64,000 nt of DNA from Cavia porcellus. Lineage: Eukaryota; Chordata; Mammalia; Rodentia; Caviidae. The DNA lies in the NCBI RefSeq assembly GCF_034190915.1, contig NW_026947503.1, positions 17,640,532-17,704,531 on the forward strand. Reading direction: 5' to 3'. A program made the translations under genes and the position numbers. Numbering within the stretch: position 1 is the stretch's first letter; each line of letters opens with the position of its first letter. Positions 36,891 to 48,541 of this stretch are shown in pieces. The notes under the pieces are model-generated. The model saw nothing but the letters and a program-made list of their open reading frames with translations, had not been told where the DNA came from and ran no database searches.

Positions 36891-37277
36891 TGCCATGCCT
36901 CTGACATCTACCCCATGTACCTAGATGCAGATTTACTAGTCTTCTAGGTGTGTCTTAATCCGATAAAATTTATGTATCAGGATTAAGGGTAACAGCATTT
37001 TTCTAAAGAAAGCTACTTTTCCAGAATCCACTAAAGGAAAGTCTTGAAAATACATAAAAAGGAAAGCCACACAGGCCACTTCTGTGATGGACCCTAAACC
37101 AGTATCTGTGTCTCCTTTCTTTTGCTTCAGGCTGGATCCAGGGTGCGATGGATAAAGTCCTGACCCTGGCCTTCAAGGAGAACAGAAGAATAAGACGAAG
37201 AATTTGTGAGTCTTCTATAAGGGAAAACAAAAACACAAGATTACAAATGCTGACTTTTGTAAAACGAAAACAATTGT
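36891..37277. other. No recognisable feature
   Basis: Unique-looking spacer; the minus-strand frame at 37003-37236 has no support. Confidence 0.5.
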
Positions 37278-37359
37278 TGTGGCTAGCTTAGTGGTAGAGT
37301 ACTCACATGGGCAAAGCACTGAGCTCCATCCTCAACATCAATAACAAAATGAAACAGGA
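37278..37359 (+). repeat. tRNA-derived ID-like SINE, diverged
   Basis: 'tgtggctagcttagtggtag' (A box) and 'ctgagctccatcctcaac' (B-box region), then an A-rich tail. Confidence 0.65.
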
Positions 37360-38399
37360 ACAAAAATGAGTATACAAACATCATTAAAACACACTATCAG
37401 CATTTGTATTACACATTGACTTGTTTGAAATATTCTTAGAGTATATATATACACTCTTATAGGAGTCTATGACTAGCATTTTATGTAAAAATGTACTTCA
37501 ACCGATAAAGTATTACTATACATATACAGCACAATGTGATACTTTGATATATGTGTAAATTGCAGAATCACTAAAAGATAAGAAAGAAGAAAAAATATGT
37601 AGAAAGGAGACCAGAAAACTCAATGTCATGTTTTCTTTTTTACCTTAGAACTCTGGGACAGATCCTTGCTCAGCTCTACACTTAGGCATTCTAATCACTC
37701 AGGAAATCTTTGTTACAAGGTTTATTAACCATAGATTGACCCCTTCTATCTTACGCCCTTTCAAGACTGAGGACAGATACCAAGACAAAAGCTAAGTTAT
37801 TTTCAGGGGATCTCAATTGCAAGTTTTCACAATGACCAGTTAGAGATTCCCTAGAATGAAGCAGGAAATTCAATCCTACAGTTATCTTGGTTTCTGGAAT
37901 AAACAGAGCTTTGCAGATCACCTCATGAAGACATCACCTCTCCTCAAGCAATTTCCTGATGACAGGAACTGGCACTAAGCTCTTCACACACAAGGACAAT
38001 CATAGGAGTCAAATTGCTCCTAAAGCTGTTAAGGATTCCACCAGGGCTATGAAAAGCTGAACTGAAGTAATGGTCAGCTGAACCTTGGCTCACCTCGGGG
38101 AATCCTTAAAGGCTGGCTTTTAAGGATTTTGTGAGTGGATCAGTCCGAACTGCTGTATAAGAGTAAGACCTCTCTAGCTACTTTAGCTGGGATATTTCCT
38201 ATTCTCCCTTACTAACTGTATAACTCTGCCCACAAAGTCTGGTGTCCTCTACTTGTGCACCCTGAAATTGTTTTTCTGTAATGAGTCAGTTAACTTGCTA
38301 CTTACTTTCTTGGGGTAGCAAACTGACATACACCTGTCTTTTCGAGGGGATCTTCTTGGACTCCATCCACTGATGATTATACCAAGGTATCTAATATAT
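37360..38399. other. No recognisable feature
   Basis: Unique-looking AT-rich DNA. Confidence 0.55.
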
Positions 38400-38640
38400 C
38401 CAATAACTCATATTTGTCATTTCCATTGTAAGAAGAATATTTAAAACCTACTGTTTAAAAACACATTACTACTAACTGTGGTCCCCATGCCATGTGATAG
38501 ATCTCAAAAACATATTATTTGTGTCTAACTGAAGCTCTGTACCCATTTGTTAGTGTCTCTTTATTCACTGCCTCTCCCTCTTCAACCCTCCCAGTCTCTG
38601 ATAAACTATCATGACGCTTTTATAAGTTAAAAGATTTTTT
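38400..38640 (-). mobile_element. Old LINE-1 3' fragment, antisense
   Basis: 'gtggtccccatgccatgtga', 'tagatctcaaaaac', 'ctgaagctctgtacccat' and 'ctctgataaactatcatg' follow the reversed order of an old L1 3' end. A further matching piece ('agtgagattatgtggtac', 'gtctttctgtgcc') lies at 39045-39110, so about 400 bases between them look inserted. Confidence 0.5.
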
Positions 38641-39110
38641 GGATTCAATAAACAGACATTCCTCGTTTAAAGACTAATATAAGTTCCTGCCACTAACCTA
38701 CTAAAATATTATTCACCAAGTGAGAAATTGTACTGTATATAGTATGTACATTGTAATATCAAGAACCAAAAAATAGTCAAAAGAAACTCCCAACTGATAA
38801 TTTATTTTAATTTGCATAACTCTTACAAGTAGTACTATAATGTGTAAAAGAACAATAGAACTGTACAGTATAATCAGTGAAAATTATAGCACTAAATTAC
38901 AGAAGAAGTGACTATAAAGCCTCATTGTTGCTTGTGTTCCTGCATCTTAAATCTGAATGCAGGCCTTAAATCCCAGCACTGCTCCTTGGTGGTAAGTCTG
39001 AATGGTCCTTAAACAGGTAGGTCTTTAAAGGAGGAAAATCCGTGTAAGTGAGATTATGTGGTACTTGTCTTTCTGTGCCAATCCTAAGTCTTAACAATCA
39101 GTTTAACCTG

Positions 39111-39769
39111 CCTCATACAGCTAAAGGCTTTTCTATCCAGGTAACAACTCCCAGTAGGGGGTATTCTTCACTTTCACCAGTCAGGAAGAATGTAAGGAGA
39201 AAAGTGGCAAATACAGACCAATAATTTTATTCTAATCATTTTCCCATCTCTGTCCACTTCTCTTTTAAAAAGCATATAGCAAAAACAGTGAAGAGGAACC
39301 AAGAAAATAGGACAGAAGGTACATGTGTTGACAGTCCCAGCAGTGACAATTATCCCAAGAGTAAAAGAAAAAATACATAAATAAGAGTTGAGCCTCAAAC
39401 TAGATTTCATATTCAAAATAAATAAAGAATTCTTGAAATCATTTTAAAAGCATTATATAACAATTTATAAAAGATGTGGTAAGGATATTCAGGAAACACA
39501 AATCAGTTAATAATAAAGATGCCAGGCATTATTACAATTATGGAGCTAACAATTACAAATGCATCATTACCAGACCATAACCATAAAACTGAGATAAAAG
39601 AGGGAAAAATCTGACAATCACAAGTGTAGTTGAGAAAAAATAAATCAGTAAATTCTGGGGGCAAAAGAGATTTACATGACACTTTATAGAATTTTCTAGC
39701 TCCTGGTGGCTATAGTTTTCATAATTTATGGTAACAGTTAGTTTCTCTTCTCATAATATTATCCTGAGA
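39111..39769. other. No recognisable feature
   Basis: Unique-looking AT-rich DNA; the minus-strand frame 39174-39416 is unsupported. Confidence 0.5.
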
Positions 39770-40190
39770 CATTCTCTTTAGCACACATGGGAACATGCTA
39801 AAAAATGTTCACTGAACCTTTATTCGTATAACATAAATCCGAAGTTACTAAAATACCCAGCAACTAAATTTGTGTATTCATACCACACAGCATTTAAATA
39901 CCAGAGAGATTTAAAATGAGCTTTGTGGATAAATTTAAAAAGTACTGACGCTGAGCAACTTGAGTTGCAAAAGAATACATATGGAATAATATAATTCATG
40001 TAGCATTTAAAACCATGAAGAAAAATTATGCTCATTTATATTTATATACACACAAAACGTGGAAGTTAAAAATACTCCCCGAATTCAGGAACCAGATCAT
40101 CCTTAGAAGGGTAAAGAGAGGGAGATATAAGAGCATGCGGTGATCTTCATCTGTATCTGACACACATTAAAAAAGAAAGAAAACATGAGA
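39770..40190 (+). mobile_element. Old LINE-1 3' fragment, sense
   Basis: 'acatgggaacatgc', 'ggataaatttaaaaagtac', 'gagttgcaaaagaatacata' and a late 'agaagggtaaagagaggga' resemble the end of ORF2 and the 3'UTR of an ancient L1. Very diverged. Confidence 0.4.
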
Positions 40191-40237
40191 GAAATGTTAA
40201 CTTAAAATAGCTGAATTTTGAGTACTTATGTGCTTGG

Positions 40238-40283
40238 GTTTGTTGTTGTTGTTGTTGTTGTTGTTTGTTTGTTTGTTTGTTTC
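40238..40283. repeat. (TTG)n(TTTG)n microsatellite
   Basis: TTG repeats that switch to TTTG repeats, 46 bases in all. Confidence 0.9.
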
Positions 40284-41969
40284 CTATATGCTTCAAGTGT
40301 TTCAAATGGAAAGAAAAATTAGATAAAAAAATACATTCATTTTAATTTATTTGGTACCCTGCACTATTGTGAAAGCCTTCCAGAGACTCCTGAATGCTAA
40401 ATTTATGCAAAGTTTGGTTTAATGAACTTCAACTCTGGGTGGGAACTTTCCATGATTAGGGAGTACAGTCACATACCTGTCTGTTTTTGAAACACCTTAT
40501 TGTTTTTGGATAAAACAGAACAGATTATTTTTTTGATCCTACAAATATTTCTGGCCCCTGAGAACAACTAACTCAATTGAAAACAAAACTCCCATAGGAT
40601 TTTGACTGGATCCAAGGGAGCAGAGGGGTCAGAGGTCACACTGATAAATCTAATAATGAAATAAGTCAAAGGTTTGTCAGTCTGAGTTGACTGCCAGAAC
40701 ATTTTGTCTTAAGAATAGGTAAGAAAATATTATTTGTAGGAAATATAACATTACTCACAAAAAATATCTCTTTCTGTCAGAAGCATGTTCATTAATGGAT
40801 TAACAAGAAATTTGCTTGGAAAATTTCTTGGCAATAAAAATTAAATTAGAATATTTTCAGAGAGGTAAATGACAGCATTTTTATCTTTGAAAGAGAGACA
40901 GAGACTTTTATGAGAAAAATAAGCCATTTGTTCACCGTACTTATTTTCATTCTAATAAATATTGAATTATCTAAGTAAATTTCAGTGAAAATAACATAAA
41001 TCCAAATCTAACATTGTCATTTAAATCAATTTGAGGTAAATATCTGCTTGGACAGCTGGTACAAAACAGAATAAATATTTATTTCAAAGTGTCACGAACA
41101 CATTGGTTTTATTCAATTAGCTCCTCACGGAGTGATTCAGAAGTAAGGGCCCTGGTGAGGGCCAGCGAGAAAACGCTATGGCACCTTGGGGATTGCTGAG
41201 GGCACTCTTGGCAGCAGTGAAGGAAATGCCAGCAATCGCATAGGATTGGATGAAGATATAAAACTCAATCCATATTTCTATTGAAAATAGGCCCTTTAGA
41301 AGAAAACACAGCATTGCTGCCCTCATTTTGTTAGCATCTTGTAGGCGATGAGTACTTATTACTGTGGGTCAGCAGTAAGCGCTTCCATTTCGTAGCAATA
41401 CTGTCCACACGGCAAGGCATAAATGGCTGGAAAAGGAAGACATTCGGCATGACAAGCAGTCTTTTTCCCTTAAAAATAAAAAATCCAATTCTGTTTTTAT
41501 TAATTGAAAAATATTTGTCTAAATGGAGTCATTTGTTTAGCACAATATATGGATTGTTACTGAAGAAATAAGAAACCAAAAAGAAAACCATCTATTCACC
41601 TGAGGATATCAGGGGAAAACGAATAATTTATTTTACACCCTGCATGTGTCAGGAAATGAGTCATTTAGTTATTATATGCAACAACCATTTATTCTTTATG
41701 GCATGTGTATGAGATGTACACTGTTTTCCCTATGTAAAACCTGATAAAAGCTGGAATGCTGTTTAAGGTGTTGCCTGACAGCATGCAGCTCACAAGGAGG
41801 GAGATGTGGTGTGAGAGGAAATCAGGATTGAGCACAAGGACCGTGACCCTGTAGCTTTCTCTACCTTCTTTTTTAAGTTTTTTGTTTTGTAAAATGTTCA
41901 GAATGCATGCTCGCCTAACTTTGGCCATAACAGAATTATAGGCATGTCGTACTTGCATGATCAATATTG
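40284..41969. other. No recognisable feature
   Basis: AT-rich unique-looking DNA. Minus-strand frames 41117-41326 and 41689-41964 have no support. Confidence 0.55.
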
Positions 41970-42077
41970 TTTTATTTATTTATTTATTTATTTATTTTTT
42001 GTGTGTGCCAGGGATCAAACTTAGGGCCTTGTGTTTACCAGGTAGGTACTGTGCCACTGAACTATATCACTGACCCT
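41970..42077 (-). repeat. tRNA-derived ID-like SINE, antisense
   Basis: A (TTTA)n tail lies at the left, then 'ccagggatcaaacttaggg' (reversed B box) and 'gccactgaactatatcactg' (reversed A box). The tail has become a TTTA microsatellite. Confidence 0.75.
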
Positions 42078-42229
42078 TGCTATTACTTTTAAAAGTCTAT
42101 GCTTCATTTTTCACAAAGACCATTCACCATACTCATAACTAATGAATATTACCTTTCTTTGATATCTTATAGGCTTGAAGTAATGATTCTTGTTTAGTTT
42201 GCCATTATTGTGCATTGGCCTTTGATCTA

Positions 42230-42390
42230 AGCTCTTGCAAGTTTTACAATAATCTTTTGAAATAAATGTTTATATTTCCTTATTTTACAGATAATACAAT
42301 TGAGGCTTAGGTAACATGTTTGAAATCTTGCAACTAGCAAATGCAACACTGGAGTTTATATGTTTGAAAAATGCATGTACTGTGTATAAC
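42230..42390 (-). repeat. MIR-like SINE relic
   Basis: 'ttacagataatacaattgag', 'gcttaggtaacatg', 'cttgcaactagcaaatg' is the reversed MIR order. Confidence 0.5.
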
Positions 42391-42504
42391 TAACCATGAA
42401 TTCTTTGGCTGCATTAATTTTCATAACTTTGGTAAAGTAGAATATGTTTGCCTTTTTAAAAATGATCTGCTGGTTATTTATCTTGGTAAGAACTGTCAGT
42501 TTGT

Positions 42505-42640
42505 TCTATTGTATGACAAGTGACTCCCAAACTCACCAGCCTCAAATTGTAATTGTTTAGTACTACTCACAGTCCTGGGTTGAGTACAGCTAGCAGGAAA
42601 CTTGGTGTAGAACTCTTGCCATATGTCTCCAATTCTCCTT
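42505..42640 (+). mobile_element. MLT1-like LTR fragment
   Basis: 'gacaagtgactcccaaactc' and 'ctactcacagtcctgggttg' resemble the 5' part of MLT1-type LTRs. Short and diverged. Confidence 0.4.
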
Positions 42641-43111
42641 TGCACAGGGAACTACACATCAGTGACTTAATAAGAAGCATACTTACTAGTCTCTATTCCC
42701 CATTCCAGGAACAGTGATCTTGAAAGTATTATAATATTCTGGGCAACAAAGGAGCTATGAAAATCTGTTATCCTTATACCTAGTGTTTGACTCCAGTTCT
42801 TGATGCAAAGCTCCTAAGTGCCTGGGTGTATATTGGCTAAGATGAGCCCACTTTATTCTAAAAATGAGACTTTTGATGGGGTCTGATGGCTAATAAGATC
42901 AGATTGAAGGCTTAGAACTTTTACCACAACCAGGCTTCTGATACCAAAGAGGGGATGGGAAGAGTTAATAGTCAGTCATGTTGTCTGTTCCCAGCTGAGC
43001 TTGGTGGACTGTGGAGTCTAAGCAAGCAGGTGGGCACCACCAGTTCCAGAGGCCCAGTGGCCTGGCATAAGTGCCCTGCGCACTTTCCCCTGAGCTCAGC
43101 TTGTTTACCAA

Positions 43112-43456
43112 AATAAAACTACACCCAGACATATAAAAGTCACCATCCCATAAATCCAATATAAGAATAGAATATTAAAAGCTGTCAGAGAGAAAAGACA
43201 GATCACTTATAAGGGAGAACCTATCAGAATCACAGCAGATTTCTCAGCACAAACAATAAAGTCAAGAAGAGCATGGAGTGAAGTATTGAAGATCCTAAAG
43301 GAAAATGATTTCCAATCTAGATCGATGTACCCTGCAAAACAGTCCTTCAAAATCGATGGTGAAATAAGATACTTACATGCCAAAGAACAGCTGAAGAACT
43401 TCATGATCACCAAGCTAATCCTGCAAAATATTGAAAGACAGTTTAGATACACTTAG
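43112..43456 (+). pseudogene. LINE-1 ORF1 protein, C-terminal remnant
   Basis: ORF1p is the trimeric RNA-binding partner of ORF2p in the L1 RNP. This frame encodes RHIKVTIP, an in-frame TAA at 43151-43153, then ILKAVREKRQITYKGEPIRI, TADFS, YPAKQSF and DGEIRYL, ending at TAG 43454-43456. These are the conserved landmarks of the ORF1p C-terminal domain, in order. The coiled coil and most of the RRM part are missing, so about two thirds of the protein is lost to 5' truncation. ORF2 starts about 50 bases downstream, the usual close L1 spacing. Confidence 0.8.
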
Positions 43457-43507
43457 GAAAAAAATCACAAGGCAAAGCAGATAATTAAACAGAACAGAAA
43501 GATAAGG

Positions 43508-44589
43508 ATGCAACAGCAGACAGATAACATGTCAACAATAAACCAACAGACAACAGTTATAACCATTAATGTAAATGGTCTCAATGCACCAATTAAAAGA
43601 AACAGACTGGCAGAATGGATCAAGAAACAAAATCCAACCACATGCTGTCTACAAGAAACCCATCTAACCCCAAATGATACTCACAGACAGAAAGGGATGG
43701 AAAACAATACTTCATGAAACAGTAATCCCCCAAAAATCAGGAGTAGCCATTCTATTTACAGACAATGTGAACCTTAAACCAATAATGATAAGAAGAGATA
43801 AAGAAGGTCATTACATACCGGTTAGAGGAAAACTTCAAGAGGAAGAGACAACGAACTTAAATATATATGCACCAATTTCCAGAGCACCCAATAATATAAA
43901 ACAAGTATTGACAGAAATGAAAAATCAAATTATCAGTAACACAATTGTAACAGGAGACCTTAACACACCATTGACACCAAGGGACAGATCAACCAGACTG
44001 AAAATCAGCAAAGAAATAACAGAACTGAATCACACTTGTGAATAAATGGACTTGATAGACATGTACAGAGTGTTCCATCCAACAACATCCGAATACACAT
44101 TATTTTCAGCAGGACATGGGTCATTCTCTAAAAATAGACCATATATTAGCTCACAGAACATATTTAAGTTTTTCTTTTGTCTTTTTCCTTTTTTTATCAG
44201 TACCGGGGATCAAACTCACACTGCCTGCTTGCAAGGCAGGTGCTTATGCCACTGAGCTAAATATCCAGCCCCATGGAACATATTTAAATAAATGCAAAAG
44301 AGCTGAAATTATCCCTTGCATGTTACCAGATCACAGCTCTTTGAAATTAGAAATTAATGATAAACTATACTGCAAAAATACCACAAACACATGGCAACTG
44401 AATAACACACTCTTGAGTAATCAGTGGGTCACAGGGGAAATTAAAGATGAAATTAAACAATACCTACAAGAAAATGAAAATACAAATACAATTTACCGGA
44501 ATCTATGGGATGCAATGAAAGCTGTCCTCAGAGGAAAATTTATTGCAGAGTTTCCACATCAGGAAAACAGAATGAATACAAAAAAATAA
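43508..44589 (+). pseudogene. LINE-1 ORF2, endonuclease domain (broken)
   Basis: The L1 endonuclease is an APE-type nuclease that nicks target DNA. Visible landmarks: NVNGLNAPIKRNRLAEW and LQETHL (metal-binding Asn and Glu) near the start, GVAILF, DKEGHYI, NIYAP, VTGDLNTPL, a DLIDMYR block, KIDHIL and PDHSSLKLE (the Asp-His pair). All catalytic residues seem present, but the frame is broken: a frameshift near 43697, a stop at 44043-44045, another frameshift near 44125 and a stop at 44587-44589. A SINE with its target duplication adds 120 bp and keeps the frame open through it. Confidence 0.85.
44168..44275 (-). repeat. ID-like SINE inserted in LINE-1 ORF2, 12-bp TSD
   Basis: Antisense SINE with a T-rich tail at the left, 'taccggggatcaaactcaca' (reversed B box) and 'gccactgagctaaatatcca' (reversed A box). 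The target duplication 'gaacatatttaa' is perfect at 44156-44167 and 44276-44287. The insertion therefore post-dates the L1. Total added length is 120 bp, 40 codons, with no stop in the host frame. Confidence 0.95.
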
Positions 44590-45982
44590 CCTGATGCTAC
44601 CCCTCAAACATCTAGCAAAAGAAGAGCAAGTCAAGCCCAAAGCCAAAAGAAGAGAGGAAATTATAAAAGTCAGAGCAGAAATCAATGCAATAGTGACTAA
44701 GAAAGCAATCCAAAGAATCAATGAATCAAAGAGTTGGTTCTTTGAAAGAACAAATAAAATTGATAAGCCCGTAGCCAACCTTACTTTAAAAAGGAAAGAA
44801 AAATCTCAAATTCATGCAGTAAGAAATGAAAAAGGTGAAATCACTACATACTCTATAGAAATACAGAAGATCAGCAACACCTGTTTCGAAAACCTCTAGT
44901 CTCAAAGGTTTGATAACACAGAAGAAATAGACAGATCCCTAGAAACATATGAAGAACAAATGCTAAGTCAAGAGGATGTAAAACTGCTGAATAACCCAAT
45001 TTCTATTGATGAAATTGAAAATGTAATTAAGTCCTTACCTACGAAGAAGAGCCCAGGCCCAGACAGATTCACTGCAGAATTCTACAGGAATTACAGAGAA
45101 GACCTAAGGCTGACACTCCTCAAACTCTTCAATGAAATTGAAAGGGAAGCAATCCTTCCTAAGTCATTCCTGGAAACAAATATTACTCTAGTACCAGAAC
45201 CTGAGAAAGATCCCACTAAAAAGGAGAGCTACAGGCCAATTTCCCTAATGAACATAGATGCAAAAATCTTCAATAAAATATTGACAAATAGAATACAGAA
45301 AATCATCAAGATTATACACCATAACCTTCCCAGGCATGCAGGAATCGTTAAGATACACAAATACATAAATGTAATCTACCATATCAATAAAGCCAAAAGT
45401 AAGAATCACACGATCATTTCTGTAGATGCAGAAAAAGCTTTTAATAATGTCAAACATTCATTCATGATAAGAACTTTACAGAAAATTGGAATAGGTGGTC
45501 TTTACCTCAGTATAATAAAGGCCATCTACAACAAACTAACAGCCAGTATCATACTAAATGGCCAAAAAATGAAGGCCTTTACTTTAAAATCAGGCACAGG
45601 ACAAGGATGTCCTTTATCACCACTCCCATTTAATATAGTACTGGAAATACTAGCCAGAGCAATTAGACAAGATAAAGAAATAAAAGGGGTAAAGATAGGA
45701 ATAGAAGAAGTTAAATTACCATTGTTTGCAGATGACATGATACCCTACATAGAAGACTCCATAAACTCCATTGAAAGACTCTTAGATATAATGAATAAAT
45801 TCAATAATGTAGCTGGATACAAAATCAATAGTCAAAAATCAATAGCATTCCTTTACACTAATGAGAAAATCACAGAGAGAAATAAGAGAAGCCACACCCT
45901 TCATACTAGCAACCAAAAAAGTGAAATATGTAGGAATTACTCTAATGAAAGAAGTGAAAGACCTATACAGGGAAAATTATAA
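44590..45982 (+). pseudogene. LINE-1 ORF2, linker and reverse-transcriptase domain
   Basis: The first part (to a TAG at 44897-44899) is the linker with SWFFERTNKIDKP. From 44960 a 340-codon frame covers the RT. It shows [24 protein letters not shown], the motif A segment VDAEKAF with its catalytic Asp (45421-45441), [16 protein letters not shown] (the usual Leu is Pro here) and motif C FADDM at 45725-45739 with both catalytic Asp, then [10 protein letters not shown] frameshift near 45880 moves the following [18 protein letters not shown] block to another frame. The RT core is nearly intact in sequence although the ORF as a whole is dead. Confidence 0.9.
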
Positions 45983-47430
45983 TACACTGAAAAAATAAAC
46001 TGAAGATGATCTCAGAAAATGGAAACGCATCCCTTGCTCATGGATAAGAATATTGTGAAACTGGCCATTCTCCCATAACTCTTATACAAATTCAATGCAA
46101 TCCCAATAAAAATACCATCAACATACCTCATAGATCTAGAGAAATCACTCCTAAAATTCATCTGGAGCGAGAAGAGACCTAGAATAGCAAAGACAATTCT
46201 AAGCAACAAAGGCAAGGCAAGAGGCATCACAATCCCTGACTTGAAGTTATACTACAAAGCAACTGTAGTAAAATCAACATGGTACTGGAATCAAAACAGA
46301 GCCAAAGATCAAGGGAATAGATTAGAAGATACAACCACAACTACAAACACAGTCAACCACCTTATCTTTGATAAAGGAGCCAAACAGGTTCACTGGAAGA
46401 ATGACAGTCTCTTTAATAAATGGTGTTGGAAAAACTGTCTCTCCATATGCCAGTAAAACTGGACCCATGCCTATTACCATGTACTTAATTAAAATCTAAA
46501 TGGATCAATGATCTGAATATTAAAATAGAAACACTAAATCTGTTGGAAGACAAATTGGTTAGAAACCTTGAAGACATAGGAGTAGGTAGAGAATTCATAA
46601 ACAGTACTCAAACTGCACAGGAAATACTTCCCTGAATCAGTAACTGGGATCACCTCTTATTAAAAAGCTTCTGCATGTCAAAAAAACCTCCAGTATAGTA
46701 AAAAGAAAACCCACAAACTGGGAAAAAATCTTAATGAACTGTCCCTCAGACAAAGGACTTGTGTCTAAAACATATAAAGAATTAAAAAAAACTCAGACCC
46801 CCAAAATTTCAAAGATCCAATCCAAAAATGGGCATCTGAGATGAATTTATACTTCTCAGATGAAGAAATACAAATGGCAAATAAATACATTAAAAAATGT
46901 TCATCATCATTAGTCATTAGAGAAATGCAAATTAAAACCACACTGTGATTCCATCTCACTCCTGAAAAAATGGCCAGAATCAGAAAACCAACAACAACAA
47001 TGCTGGAGAGGCTGTGGTGAAAAACGAACTCTCCTGCACTCTTGGTGGGAGTGTAAACTGGTGCAACCATTGTGGAGGTCAGTCTGGAGATTTCTCAAAA
47101 AGCAGGGATTGGAAGTCCCATTTGTTCCAGCTTTCCCACTTCTAGGCATATTCCCAGAAGAACTGAAAGCATCGTACCACAGTGATATATGTGCACCCAT
47201 TAATTATAGCAGCACAATTTGTAATTGCCAGATGTTGGAAACAACCTAAGTGACCATCAACTGAAAAATGGATAAAAAAGTTTTGATATTTTTATACAAT
47301 GGAGTACTACATAAAGAAGGATCACATTGAGATATTTATAAATAAATGGACTCAGCTTGAGACCATACTCATAAGTGAAACAAATCGAACTCACATGTAT
47401 GAATACCGAATAGTTTCCCTATTTTAAGAA
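45983..47430 (+). pseudogene. LINE-1 ORF2, C-terminal region (broken)
   Basis: Conserved L1 landmarks appear in several frames: [19 protein letters not shown] near 46241, [16 protein letters not shown] to 46456, NWEKI and PSDKGL near 46720-46760, then the Cys/His-rich segment with [19 protein letters not shown] and [13 protein letters not shown] around 47010-47095, and a final NGVLHKE-like block near 47300. Several stops and shifts interrupt it. The 3'UTR takes over at about 47430. Confidence 0.85.
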
Positions 47431-47449
47431 ATTATTCAGATATATAAAA

Positions 47450-48480
47450 GTATGTGATAATCATGATTCCCATTATGTAGCTTTGAAGCCTTATAAAGTT
47501 TTCACTCATTAATTGGAATGGCTTTATTCTGGTCTGTGTGATATTATTGCCGGTGATGATGTGAACAGCTATTTTGAAGAAAACAAGACATCATAATAGC
47601 TAGTGCTGGTTTAATATCATCTTGTTTTGAAGTCACACCAAACTGTTGTTCTTCTGTCTCCTTTGGTTTTATTATGCTGTATCTTATTGGATTTTATTAT
47701 ATGTGATAGTATAAACAAAAAATTTTATAAGTAAAGAGATAATATAGAAACCATTGTTTGTTTTCCATTAGCTGGTTCTAAATACCCTGTAATACTTTCA
47801 TCCTTTTGAATGGTTTCACACTGCCTTGATATGTTTGATGTCATACTATATGAAGTTATACTCAAATATTTCAAGGAAAGAGACACTATTGTAACTACTA
47901 TTAAGTCGGGTTATCTTGTGGTGAAGTACTAGGTTGCTGAAATTGTTATGCTTTGACCTGTATTGTTACGTTGTTATGTTCTCTTTTATCTCAATCTCCC
48001 CTTCTTAAAAAAATATTTATTTATTTATTTTCAATTAAGGGGAAAAATAAAAAAATTAGCAGGATATATTATAGTAACTTTTTTGATTTCCTATTAACTT
48101 GATTTGAAGCCCTGTATTGCTCCAACCATCTTGTTTTGATTAATTTTACTCTGTTTTGTTCCATTTGATAGTATCAAGTTTGAGGGTAGAGGCAACTACT
48201 TTGAAGGCAATAAGATTCACTATGACATCCATTCTGGTTTGACTATTATCTTCTTTTGAAGTGCTGTAATATCTCCAATGATTAGATTTTATTGGTCTAG
48301 TTCTGTAATGTTTTGTTCAATTTTATTGTACCTAATGATATAGGCAATTCTTTTTAAGTTAGCAAGAGGCATTATGGTAAACATTGTTGATTACCTTGTA
48401 TTCTGTTTTTACATCATGTACTATGTCCATCCTTTATTTTGACTGACTGATTTGTTTTGTCATATTTGGTTTTATTCTAT
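47450..48480 (+). repeat. LINE-1 3'UTR tandem array, six ~150-bp units
   Basis: A degenerate anchor of the type 'cattatggtaaacattg' recurs at about 47589, 47740, 47886, 48066, 48218 and 48370. Spacings are 151, 146, 180, 152 and 152 bp. Units share 'attatcttgttttgaagt', a 'ttttattctgttttatt'-like block and a 'ggcaactactttgaagg' block. The 180-bp unit carries an extra A/T-rich stretch ('tttattttcaattaagg'). The units are strongly diverged from each other, so the array is old relative to the element. It is non-coding and belongs to the L1 transcript. Confidence 0.75.
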
Positions 48481-48503
48481 TCCAAAAAAAGTAATAAGAA
48501 CTA

Positions 48504-48521
48504 TGGGTTTAATAAAACCCA
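48504..48521 (+). promoter_or_regulatory. Short perfect hairpin in the L1 3'UTR
   Basis: TGGGTTT-AATA-AAACCCA: a 7-bp perfect stem with a 4-base loop, downstream of the tandem array. The antisense copy at 63307-63324 keeps the loop and most of the stem. Role unknown. Confidence 0.5.
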
Positions 48522-48541
48522 AAATGTGTAAATGTTGTTGT

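Noticed and set aside
47450..48480. CRISPR-like regular repeat spacing
   Set aside because: Units are ~150 bp, highly diverged and lie in a eukaryotic LINE-1 3'UTR; there are no short identical repeats with unique spacers.
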